This document shows, in pieces, positions 1 to 5,867 of a stretch of DNA of 7,380 nt. Source of the DNA: Pedococcus sp. (lineage in GTDB: Bacteria > Actinomycetota > Actinomycetes > Actinomycetales > Dermatophilaceae); the NCBI GenBank assembly GCA_025936615.1, contig JAICSZ010000101.1, positions 1-7,380 on the forward strand, given 5' to 3'. Every line of letters begins with the position of its first letter. The first letter of the stretch is position 1. Position numbers and translations under genes: made by a program. The notes below the pieces were generated by a model that worked only from the letters and a program-made list of their open reading frames with translations, did no database searches and was not told where the DNA came from.

Positions 1-2202
1 GCCGAGCTCGACACGAGGTGCGGCGAGGCCGGCGGCCAGCCCGACGAGGGCCAGCGCAGCCAGCGCCGTTGCCGCGCGGCCACGGGTGCCCGCGCGGAGC
101 AAACCGAGCAGCCCGGCGGCGACGAGTGGTGCGGAGAGCAGCACGGGGTAGGAGCCCGGACCGCCGGGGTGCAGCAGGGCGAGCTGCCACGGGTCGGCCT
201 GGGCCTGGCCCCAGACGGCCAGTCCGGGACCGGCGAGCAGGCGCCACGGCTGGTCGAGCAACGTGCCGACCCAGGGGCCGAGGAGCACCAGCGGACCGGC
301 AACCAGGGCCACACCCCGCAGTCGCGCCCAGCCGGGTCCCAGGATGACGGTAAGCAGGCCGGCGGCCACGGCAAGGACGAGCAGGGCGGGGACGAACGCA
401 GCGAGCGCTGCGGTCACGAGAACCGTTGCGGCAGTGACGGTCACGGTGCCGGTGCGGCGTGCGGCCAGCGCGTAGCCCGCAGCTGCCAGCGGCAGCAGGA
501 CGGCCGCCACGACCGCACCGAGGCGACCGACCGCGAGGGCTGAGGTGAGCACCGCTGTGCTCGACCAGGCGAGGGCGGCGAGCGCACGCGGGAGCTTGGC
601 GCGGGTGACCACCCTGGCCGCGAGGTAGGCGCTCAGGGTGGCCAGGGGCAGGGCGAGGCCCAGGATCGCGGCGACGGCCGAGCCCGCCGGAGTGCCCTCG
701 GCACCCACCAGGGGCAGGTGCTGCAGGACCCAGGCGAGGCCGGCCAGCACCACGAGGTGCGGGCCCTGCTCGGCCGTGCCGCCGAGGCCGGGTCCGTGCC
801 ACCCGTCGAGCCAGGCGTGCCACAGCTGGGCCGGTGTCCCGTGCAGGCCGATGAGCTCTCCGCCTGCGACGCCATGGTGGTAGCGGTCGAGGATGCTGCC
901 GCCCATCCGGCGGGAGGCCAGGACGGCGACCAGGGTCGTGAGCAGCACGGCCAGCAGACCGGGGTTGCGGATGGCGCGGGTCACCCACGTCGTGGCCAGG
1001 ACGTTGAGGTCCTCGGCCTCGTCGGCGACCGGCCCGGACTCCACGGCCAGCTGGCGGGAGGTCGGGGCGCCGTCGGCGTCCTCGAACGCGACCTGGTCGT
1101 GGATCAGGTCGCCGGTGTGGCGCAGCACGGTCCGGGTGGGCACGAAGAGGCCGACGAGGTCACGGCGGCGGACCCTGCGGGTGCCGCGCGAGCGCCACCT
1201 CGCGCCGAGGACCCGGCCCGGGGTGAGCACCGCCCCGAGGTCGGACAGCTCGGCCCACGCGGCGCGGGGGCGCTTGGCCACGACCAGCGCCACCGCTGCC
1301 ACGACGCTCGACACCCCGATCCACACCGCCAGGAACGGCAGCGCCCACCAGGCGCAGCGCGCGAGGGCGACGCGTCGGGCCTGGCGGCGCACCCGGTTGG
1401 CGGCGGGGCCACGCGGGGCGCGAGCGCTGGTGGGTGCGACGGCGGCGCCGGTCCGCACCGTTGCCCGCGGCACGACGACAACTCGGTGGCCGGCCAGCTG
1501 GGCGCGCCACGCGAAGTCGAGCTCCGAGCCGAAGTCGCCCAGCACCCGTTCGTGGCCCCTGAGCGACTCGACGAGCGAGCGCTCGACGAGCATGCCCGTC
1601 GAGGGCACGGCCAGGACGTCGGTGCGGCGGTCGTACTGCCCCTGGTCGGGCTCTCCGGGGGCGGGCAGCGGGACCAGCCGGCCGCTGCGGGTGACTTGGA
1701 CCCCGATCGAGCGGAGCGTGCCGGGCTGGTACCAGTCGACGAGCTTCGGCCCTGCGACACCGACTGAGGGTGATCGGCGCACCGCGTCGAGCAGGCGCGC
1801 CAGCGCCATCGGCGCGGCTGCGGTGTCACACGTCAGGACCCACACGTGGTCGGTCTCGGGACCACGATCCCCCTGTGCCACAGCGATCTCGGCGTCGTGC
1901 GCGAGGGCCGCGCCCACGGCATACCCGATGGAGGCGGAGCCGGGGACGGTGACCCAGCTGACGGCTGGGATCGCCCTCCCGAGGGCGGCGTGGGCACGGA
2001 CCGTCTCCACCGCCTCGCCGTCCAGGCCGAGGTCGACGACGACCAACCGGTCGGGCATGCGGGTCTGACGGGCCAGCCCGTCGAGGGTCTCGGGGAGGCC
2101 GGTGACCGGGCCACGCAGCACCAGCACCGCGGTCACGGTGGCGGCGGTGCGCGGCGACCCGGGGGCGGAGTCGGTCAGCTCAGGGGGCGGGGCAAGTGTC
2201 AT
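1..2202 (-). CDS. Family-2 glycosyltransferase with C-terminal multi-spanning membrane region (3' partial)
   Basis: The frame is open from an ATG at 2202 to base 1, giving 734 residues with no stop, so the C-terminus lies beyond the left edge. Residues about 17-265 form a GT2 (GT-A fold) domain: an N-terminal beta strand (VTAVLVLRG), the metal/nucleotide-site region VWVLTCD at 120-126, GVAGPKLVDW at about 147-156, and an acceptor/catalytic segment SELDFAWRAQLAGHRVVVVP at 226-245. Hydrophobic segments follow at about 284-311, 414-430, 482-498, 507-530, 555-580, 590-620 and 631-650, with more to the end. This is the layout of large actinobacterial envelope glycosyltransferases that use a lipid-linked or nucleotide sugar at the cytoplasmic membrane; donor and acceptor cannot be read from the sequence. 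It starts 29 bp after the whiB2 stop, on the same strand and with only a weak ribosome binding site, so it is probably co-transcribed with whiB2. The usual acidic pair near residue 125 reads Cys-Asp here. Family is confident; substrate unknown. Confidence 0.87.
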   Translation of the reverse strand, partial: MTLAPPPELTDSAPGSPRTAATVTAVLVLRGPVTGLPETLDGLARQTRMPDRLVVVDLGLDGEAVETVRAHAALGRAIPAVSWVTVPGSASIGYAVGAALAHDAEIAVAQGDRGPETDHVWVLTCDTAAAPMALARLLDAVRRSPSVGVAGPKLVDWYQPGTLRSIGVQVTRSGRLVPLPAPGEPDQGQYDRRTDVLAVPSTGMLVERSLVESLRGHERVLGDFGSELDFAWRAQLAGHRVVVVPRATVRTGAAVAPTSARAPRGPAANRVRRQARRVALARCAWWALPFLAVWIGVSSVVAAVALVVAKRPRAAWAELSDLGAVLTPGRVLGARWRSRGTRRVRRRDLVGLFVPTRTVLRHTGDLIHDQVAFEDADGAPTSRQLAVESGPVADEAEDLNVLATTWVTRAIRNPGLLAVLLTTLVAVLASRRMGGSILDRYHHGVAGGELIGLHGTPAQLWHAWLDGWHGPGLGGTAEQGPHLVVLAGLAWVLQHLPLVGAEGTPAGSAVAAILGLALPLATLSAYLAARVVTRAKLPRALAALAWSSTAVLTSALAVGRLGAVVAAVLLPLAAAGYALAARRTGTVTVTAATVLVTAALAAFVPALLVLAVAAGLLTVILGPGWARLRGVALVAGPLVLLGPWVGTLLDQPWRLLAGPGLAVWGQAQADPWQLALLHPGGPGSYPVLLSAPLVAAGLLGLLRAGTRGRAATALAALALVGLAAGLAAPRVELG

Positions 2203-2231
2203 GCGCTCGTCACGGACGGCCGCGCGGGCCG

Positions 2232-2495
2232 TTAGACCGCGCGCTTCTTCAGCTTGCGCCGCTCACGCTCGGACAGGCCGCCCCAGATGCCGAAGCGCTC
2301 GTCGTGGGCGAGGGCGTACTCGAGGCACTCGGCCCGGACCTCGCACCCGACGCAGACCTTCTTGGCCTCGCGGGTGGAGCCGCCCTTCTCAGGGAAGAAC
2401 GCCTCGGGATCGGTCTGAGCGCACAACGAGCGCTCCTGCCAGGACAGCTCACCCTCGTCGTCGCCGCTGGTGGCGATCAGCTGCAGTTCCTGCAC
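2232..2495 (-). CDS. whiB2: WhiB2-type [4Fe-4S] transcriptional regulator
   Basis: An 87-residue protein starting at GTG 2495 and ending in TAA. It has the four WhiB cluster cysteines (C25, C48, C51, C57, with the C-x2-C-x5-C spacing), then the GIWGG turn at 69-73 and a basic tail (ERERRKLKKRAV) used for DNA contact. The core from LCAQTDPEAFFPEKGGSTRE through GIWGGLSERERR is close to mycobacterial WhiB2/WhmD as I recall it, and the length is near that of M. tuberculosis WhiB2. In mycobacteria this protein is linked to septum formation and cell division; the Streptomyces orthologue WhiB works with WhiA in sporulation septation. The GTG start is supported by a perfect AGGAGG five bases upstream. 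The gene diverges from cofD, as whiB2 (Rv3260c) does from fbiA (Rv3261), which supports orthology. A near-consensus promoter lies upstream. The glycosyltransferase follows after 29 bp and may be in its transcript. Confidence 0.96.
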   Translation of the reverse strand: MQELQLIATSGDDEGELSWQERSLCAQTDPEAFFPEKGGSTREAKKVCVGCEVRAECLEYALAHDERFGIWGGLSERERRKLKKRAV

Positions 2496-2500
2496 GGCTA

Positions 2501-2506
2501 CCTCCT
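2501..2506 (-). promoter_or_regulatory. whiB2 ribosome binding site
   Basis: On the minus strand this reads AGGAGG, a perfect match to the anti-Shine-Dalgarno complement, with a 5-base spacer (TAGCC) to the GTG at 2495. It fixes the whiB2 start and predicts strong translation despite the non-ATG codon. Confidence 0.9.
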
Positions 2507-2524
2507 CGACCCAGTTGCCGTTGC

Positions 2525-2541
2525 GTGACCGTGGGGGTCAC
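2525..2541. promoter_or_regulatory. Inverted repeat in the whiB2 5' leader (possible operator or RNA hairpin)
   Basis: Perfect 6-bp arms GTGACC and GGTCAC are separated by 5 bp (GTGGG), and the outer flanks are loosely symmetric (TTG to the left, CAA to the right). The element lies just downstream of the predicted whiB2 start point and about 30 bp before the start codon. That position suits a roadblock or repressor operator, or a short stem-loop in the leader RNA. The arm spacing does not fit a Crp/GlxR site. No binder can be named. Confidence 0.45.
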
Positions 2542-2550
2542 AACAATGGA

Positions 2551-2579
2551 ATTACACGCGTGTCATACCGCTGAGTCAA
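2551..2579 (-). promoter_or_regulatory. whiB2 promoter (sigma-70 type)
   Basis: Reading the minus strand, TTGACT (2579-2574) is a -35 box with one mismatch to TTGACA. After exactly 17 bp comes TGTAAT (2556-2551), a -10 box with one mismatch to TATAAT. The predicted start point is near 2544, giving a leader of about 49 bases before the GTG. This is an unusually good match for such GC-rich DNA. The spacer and -10 box overlap the 10-bp palindrome ACACGCGTGT (2554-2563), and a minus-strand GACAC (2564-2560) lies in the spacer. Confidence 0.75.
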
Positions 2580-2591
2580 GCCGAAATCTGA

Positions 2592-2605
2592 TATTCGCCC
2601 GAATA
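2592..2605. promoter_or_regulatory. 14-bp palindrome upstream of the whiB2 -35 box
   Basis: TATTCG-CC-CGAATA has perfect 6-bp arms around a 2-bp centre. It is AT-rich against its surroundings, a common property of operators in high-GC genomes. Its centre is about 54 bp upstream of the predicted whiB2 start point, where an activator could contact RNA polymerase, and about 120 bp upstream of cofD, so it could serve either gene. No convincing cofD promoter was found around it. Function is inferred from position and symmetry only. Confidence 0.4.
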
Positions 2606-2719
2606 GATGATCGTGTGGTAACCGCGCTCCGAGCGGGGGCGTCGTGCGCTAGAAGGGCGAGGCGTCCGTCGCCAGACCCGCGTCGCCGGGCGATGGGCGC
2701 GTACGCAAGACTGCCGCGC

Positions 2720-3694
2720 ATGCGCATCACCGCACTGGCCGGAGGTGTCGGGGGTGCCCGCTTCCTTCGGGGGCTGCGCGACCACCTCGACGCCGACCCG
2801 TCGCTCGCCGAGGCCGAGCTGACCGTGATCGGCAACACCGGCGACGACATCAACCTCTTCGGCCTGCGGGTGTGTCCCGACCTCGACACGCTGCTCTACA
2901 CGCTCGGCGAAGGGGTCCATGAGGGACAGGGCTGGGGCCGCGCTGACGAGGGCCACCTGGTCCAGGCCGAGCTCGCTGCCTATGGCGCCGAGCCGCAGTG
3001 GTTTGCCTTGGGGGACAAGGACTTCGGCACCCACATCGTTCGCTCGCAGTGGTTGGGCCAGGGCCTGTCCCTCTCGGAGGTGACCGCCCGTCTGGCAGAG
3101 CGCTGGGGCCTCCCCCGGCAGCGGGTCACGTTGCTGCCCATGAGCGACTCACCCGTCGAGACCCACGTCGTCGTCGAGGACGACGAGGGCCAGCGGGCCG
3201 TGCACTTCCAGGAGTGGTGGGTGCGCATGCAGGCAGCAGTGCCGGCCCAGCGGTTCGTCGCCGTGGGCATGGACCGCGCCACCGCCGCCCCGGGGGTGCT
3301 CGACGCGATCCGGCGGGCCGACGTGGTGCTGCTCCCCCCGAGCAACCCGGTCGTCTCCATCGGGATCATCCTCGGCGTGCCCGGGGTGCGCGACGCCCTG
3401 CGCGGCTCGTCGGCGCCGGTTGTCGGCGTGTCACCGCTGATCGGCGGTATGCCGGTGCGTGGCCACGCGGACGCGTGCCTCGCGGCGATCGGGGTCGAGT
3501 CCACCGCATCCGCTGTGGCGGGACTCTACGAGGACTTCCTCGACGGCTGGCTCGTCTCGACCGAGGACGCTGCGTCGGTCCGGCTGCCGCGGGCGGCGGT
3601 GCACGGCCGTCCGCTCCTGATGTCCAGCCGCGCCGCCGCCGCGGACATCGCCGGGGCTGCGCTGGCACTGGCGCTCGAGCTCAAGGCGGCCTGA
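2720..3694 (+). CDS. cofD: 2-phospho-L-lactate / phosphoenolpyruvate transferase (F420 biosynthesis)
   Basis: A 324-residue cytosolic enzyme of usual CofD/FbiA length. It transfers the activated (guanylyl) phospholactate or, in actinobacteria, phosphoenolpyruvate-derived group to Fo, giving F420-0 or dehydro-F420-0. Visible motifs in order: LAGGVGGARF (6-15), the nucleotide/Fo-binding N-terminus; IGNTGDD (37-43), whose acidic pair lies at the metal site; DLDTLLYTL (54-62); LGDKDFGTH (97-105); MSDSPVETHV (141-150); LLPPSNPVVSIG (204-215); and VVGVSPLIGG (234-243). The ATG at 2720 is chosen because MRITALAGGVGGARF is the family's conserved start. An in-frame ATG at 2693 would add nine residues but has no better ribosome binding site, and the frame stays open further upstream without family similarity. 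It is followed by cofE after 3 bp, so translational coupling is likely. The actinobacterial name is fbiA. No clear promoter is visible in the 224-bp divergent region. Confidence 0.97.
   Translation: MRITALAGGVGGARFLRGLRDHLDADPSLAEAELTVIGNTGDDINLFGLRVCPDLDTLLYTLGEGVHEGQGWGRADEGHLVQAELAAYGAEPQWFALGDKDFGTHIVRSQWLGQGLSLSEVTARLAERWGLPRQRVTLLPMSDSPVETHVVVEDDEGQRAVHFQEWWVRMQAAVPAQRFVAVGMDRATAAPGVLDAIRRADVVLLPPSNPVVSIGIILGVPGVRDALRGSSAPVVGVSPLIGGMPVRGHADACLAAIGVESTASAVAGLYEDFLDGWLVSTEDAASVRLPRAAVHGRPLLMSSRAAAADIAGAALALALELKAA
3683..3689 (+). promoter_or_regulatory. cofE ribosome binding site inside the end of cofD
   Basis: AAGGCGG lies within the last codons of cofD, 8 bases before the GTG at 3698. 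With the 3-bp gap between genes this suggests ribosomes ending cofD reinitiate on cofE. Confidence 0.5.
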
Positions 3695-3697
3695 GCC

Positions 3698-4831
3698 GTG
3701 CCGGAGCTGCGGCTGGTCCCGCTGGTGGGCATCCCGGAGGTGCAGGCCGACGACGACGTCGCAGCGTTGGTGCTCGCCGCGGCGAAGCGCTGTTGCGAAG
3801 GGCTGGAGGAGGGCGACGTCGTCGTCGTCTCGAGCAAGGTGGTGTCGAAGTCCCTTGGGCTGTGGGCGGACTCGCGCGACCGCAGTGCGGCTGTCGCCGG
3901 CCAGACCGTCCGCGTGGTGGCCGAGCGGATGACCGGCGAGCGGGTGACGCAGATCGTGCAGTCGGCGGCCGGGCCGGTGATGGCGGCCGCTGGGGTCGAC
4001 ACCTCGAACACGGGCGGCCGCGACGAGGTGCTCCTGCTGCCACCCGACCCCGACCGGCAGGCCGACGTGGTGCGCAGCCGCCTGCTCGAGGCGACGGGGC
4101 TGTCCCGGATCGGGGTGGTCGTCTCGGACACGGCGGGCAGGCCGTGGCGGTTCGGGCAGGTCGACTTCGCGCTGGGCGCCTCCGGGGTGGGAGTGGTCGA
4201 CGACCTGCGCGGCGGCGTCGACGCCGATGGCCACTCGTTGCTGGTGACCGCGCGGGCGGTCGGCGACGAGCTCGCGGCAGCGGCGGACCTGGTCAAGGGC
4301 AAGGTCGACGGCGTGCCTGCGGCCGTGCTGCGGGGGTCGCCGTGGGCGCTCGAGTCGCGCGGCCCCGGCGCCCGCGCGCTGGTGCGGGTCGGACGGGAGG
4401 ACTGGTTCGACTACGGCCGAGCCGAGGCCGTCCGGGCCTCCCTCGGGACCGAGCCGGGCTCCGGGGCGGAGTCGTTGGGGATCGCCTCGGTCGCTCCGGA
4501 GGACGCGCAGACCCGCATCGAGCGAGCCGTCGGGGTGGCGAACGCGCACGTGCCGTTCGGCAGCGGCGCCGACACGAGCCGGGCCGACACCAGTGCGGCC
4601 GACACCAGCGCGGTGGGCGCGGGGGTCAACGAGGTCAGCGTCGTCGAGGTCGGCGTCATTGAGGTCGGCGTCATTGAGGTCGGCGCAGCCACGGCCTTCC
4701 AGGCCGGGGTCCTCGCCGCCAGGCTGCGGGTCGCGCTGTGGGGCGAGGGGTTCGACTCGTGGTTCCACGGCGAGGCGTCCGAGGAGCGACCGGGCCACTG
4801 GCGCGCCCGCCTGCGCATCAGCGAGCGATAG
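3698..4831 (+). CDS. cofE: Coenzyme F420-0:L-glutamate ligase with atypical repeat-containing C-terminus
   Basis: A 377-residue protein starting at GTG 3698. Residues 1 to about 245 are the CofE domain, which adds L-glutamates to F420-0 using GTP. Visible motifs: GIPEVQADDD (11-20), GDVVVVSSKVVSKSLG (39-54), VMAAAGVDTSN (94-104), VVVSDTAGRPWRFGQVDFAL (140-159), DLRGGVDADG (169-178) and AADLVKGKVDGVPAAVLRG (195-213). Mycobacterial FbiB has about 448 residues because a C-terminal FMN nitroreductase domain reduces dehydro-F420-0 and supports long glutamate tails. Here the tail after 245 is only about 130 residues. It begins with RIERAVGVA (273-281), passes through two low-complexity blocks (291-305 ADTSx repeats; 311-330 xEVGV repeats), and ends with an amphipathic helix-like stretch (AGVLAARLRVALWGEGFDSW, 336-355). 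That cannot be a whole nitroreductase; it may be a shrunken remnant or an unrelated small domain. Ligase function is confident; chain length and reduction step are open. Confidence 0.94.
   Translation: MPELRLVPLVGIPEVQADDDVAALVLAAAKRCCEGLEEGDVVVVSSKVVSKSLGLWADSRDRSAAVAGQTVRVVAERMTGERVTQIVQSAAGPVMAAAGVDTSNTGGRDEVLLLPPDPDRQADVVRSRLLEATGLSRIGVVVSDTAGRPWRFGQVDFALGASGVGVVDDLRGGVDADGHSLLVTARAVGDELAAAADLVKGKVDGVPAAVLRGSPWALESRGPGARALVRVGREDWFDYGRAEAVRASLGTEPGSGAESLGIASVAPEDAQTRIERAVGVANAHVPFGSGADTSRADTSAADTSAVGAGVNEVSVVEVGVIEVGVIEVGAATAFQAGVLAARLRVALWGEGFDSWFHGEASEERPGHWRARLRISER
4568..4612 (+). repeat. Three 15-bp tandem repeats in cofE (ADTSR / ADTSA / ADTSA)
   Basis: Units at 4568-4582, 4583-4597 and 4598-4612 follow the pattern GCCGACACCAGYGCG, the first being the most diverged. 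They encode a pentapeptide repeated in phase in the linker of CofE. The 15-bp period keeps the frame, as expected for slippage growth in a tolerant linker. Confidence 0.85.
4628..4687 (+). repeat. Four 15-bp tandem repeats in cofE (NEVSV / VEVGV / IEVGV / IEVGA)
   Basis: Units at 4628-4642, 4643-4657, 4658-4672 and 4673-4687 follow RTYGAGGTCGGCGTC with few differences; the third and fourth differ only at the last codon. The sense strand encodes a valine-rich pentapeptide run. The complementary strand in one frame reads ADLND, ADLND, ADLDD, ADLVD, matching the A(D/N)Lxx pentapeptide-repeat consensus. AT-containing ATT codons interrupt the otherwise GC-ending codon use of the gene. Confidence 0.88.
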
Positions 4832-4835
4832 GTCG

Positions 4836-5765
4836 TCAGCGGACCGGCAGGTGGGTGCGCGGCGCCATCCGGGGCCCGCGTCGCGGCCGGGGCCGGTTGT
4901 CGAGCTCGAGCAGGCGCTGCACGCGGTAGCGGTGGCCGCGGTAGGGCTCGAGCAGCTCGGCCATCTCCGCGTCCCCGAGCGCCTCGCCGGTCAGCGCCCA
5001 GGTGACGTGCTTGGCGACGTGGTAGTCGCCGAAGCTCACCGCGTCGGCGTCGCCGAGCGCCCGCTGCCCCACTTCGGCCGCGGTCCACACCCCGATCCCC
5101 GGGACCGACCGCAACCGGCGGCGGCCCTCCTGCGGCCCGAGCGCCACGCCCTCCTCGAGCCGGCCCGCGACCCGGGCGGCGCGGACGGCCGTCCCCGACC
5201 GGGCTCCGTCGACCGAGGCGCGCAACCACTCCCAGGACGGGACGGCCGCCCAGGCTGCCGCGTCCGGCGCCACCCAGAGCCCTCGCTGCTCGCCTGGCCC
5301 CGGTGCCCGGGACCCGAACCGCCGGACCAGCCGGCGGTACCCCGAGAATGCCTCCTGGCCGGTGACCTTCTGCTCGATCGCCGCGGGAACCAACGCGTGC
5401 AGGACGAGACCCGACCGCGGGACGTGCCACGCGGCATACCGGCTCCAGGCCCTGGCCACCTGCGGGTGGTGCGCGACGAACCCCGAGTCGTCGTCGCCGT
5501 CGCCCAAGAGGGCCGGCACCTGGTCCAGGGCCCACGTCGCGCCCGCGCCCCACGCAGACGCCTCGACCACGCCCGACGCGTCCCGCTGGACGAGCCGCAG
5601 CGTGGCCGGCCCCGCGGGCGTCGGCAGCCCGAGCCACCACCCGTCGCCGCGGTCGGGCTGGAACGTCGGGTCTCCCCCGCCCCGGCGGAAGGCGGACACC
5701 ACCATCCCCACCGCGGTCGGCCGGCCCGGCCGCCAGACGCGCGTCTGCTCGGCGGTCGGGGACAT
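4836..5765 (-). CDS. AlkA-like DNA-3-methyladenine glycosylase (HhH-GPD)
   Basis: A 309-residue protein with ATG at 5765 and TGA at 4838-4836. Residues about 18-100 resemble the N-terminal domain of AlkA relatives (DPTFQPDRGDGWWLG, then a LGDGDDD segment). The core contains LVPAAIEQKVTGQEA (125-139), the helix-hairpin-helix SVPGIGVWTAAEVG (220-233) and SFGDYHVAKHVTWAL (244-258). Asp247 of the GDYH motif is at the position of the catalytic aspartate of the HhH-GPD fold. Such enzymes excise alkylated bases such as 3-methyladenine to start base excision repair. A basic tail (RPRPRRGPRM) could contact DNA. The frame is open upstream to 6599, but that part is antisense to the DUF3105 gene and shows no family match, so the ATG next to the recognisable N-terminus is preferred. 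There is no clear ribosome binding site; a leaderless transcript is possible. It converges on cofE with a 4-bp gap. Confidence 0.88.
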   Translation of the reverse strand: MSPTAEQTRVWRPGRPTAVGMVVSAFRRGGGDPTFQPDRGDGWWLGLPTPAGPATLRLVQRDASGVVEASAWGAGATWALDQVPALLGDGDDDSGFVAHHPQVARAWSRYAAWHVPRSGLVLHALVPAAIEQKVTGQEAFSGYRRLVRRFGSRAPGPGEQRGLWVAPDAAAWAAVPSWEWLRASVDGARSGTAVRAARVAGRLEEGVALGPQEGRRRLRSVPGIGVWTAAEVGQRALGDADAVSFGDYHVAKHVTWALTGEALGDAEMAELLEPYRGHRYRVQRLLELDNRPRPRRGPRMAPRTHLPVR

Positions 5766-5771
5766 TCGGAC

Positions 5772-5777
5772 AGTCTG
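5772..5777 (-). promoter_or_regulatory. Possible -10 box for a leaderless glycosylase transcript
   Basis: The minus strand reads CAGACT, ending six bases before the ATG at 5765, where a -10 box would place the start point at the A of the ATG. The absence of a Shine-Dalgarno sequence fits leaderless expression, which is common in actinobacteria. The match to TAnnnT is imperfect and no -35 box is clear. Confidence 0.3.
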
Positions 5778-5813
5778 GCGCGTTCGCCTGACAGACGACC
5801 CAACGGGGCCACG

Positions 5814-5819
5814 TAGACT
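5814..5819 (+). promoter_or_regulatory. Probable -10 box of the DUF3105 gene
   Basis: TAGACT matches the actinobacterial TAnnnT -10 pattern and would give a start point near 5826, about 42 bases before the GTG at 5868. A CTGACA at 5788-5793 resembles a -35 box but the spacing is 20 bp, longer than usual. The site is in the 102-bp divergent region shared with the glycosylase. Confidence 0.4.
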
Positions 5820-5867
5820 CTGCGCGACCCGCCACCCCGATCCCCCGAGGAAGAGCCCCGAGGAACC

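Noticed and set aside
718..2068. Long plus-strand open frames (718-1767 and 893-2068)
   Set aside because: They lie opposite the glycosyltransferase, have arginine/glycine-rich composition typical of GC-rich shadow frames and show no recognisable domain.
2525..2541. Crp/GlxR-type site in the whiB2 leader
   Set aside because: The TGTGA...TCAC half-sites are there but 9 bp apart instead of 6, so it does not fit the class.
2102..2719. N-terminal extension of cofD
   Set aside because: The frame is open upstream but runs antisense to whiB2 and through its promoter; family similarity begins at MRITALAGG (2720).
2580..2719. cofD promoter
   Set aside because: TAGATG (2604-2609) and TAGAAG (2650-2655) were considered as -10 boxes, but neither has a -35 partner at a workable distance.
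2998..4662. Plus-strand frame across cofD and cofE, and minus-strand frame 3431-4798
   Set aside because: Both overlap two well-recognised F420 genes and read as low-complexity R/G/A-rich shadows. The minus-strand one is of interest only for the repeat it contains.
4411..5835. Overlapping frames across the glycosylase (minus 4411-5835, plus 4593-5816)
   Set aside because: Out-of-frame shadows of the glycosylase and cofE with no family motifs.
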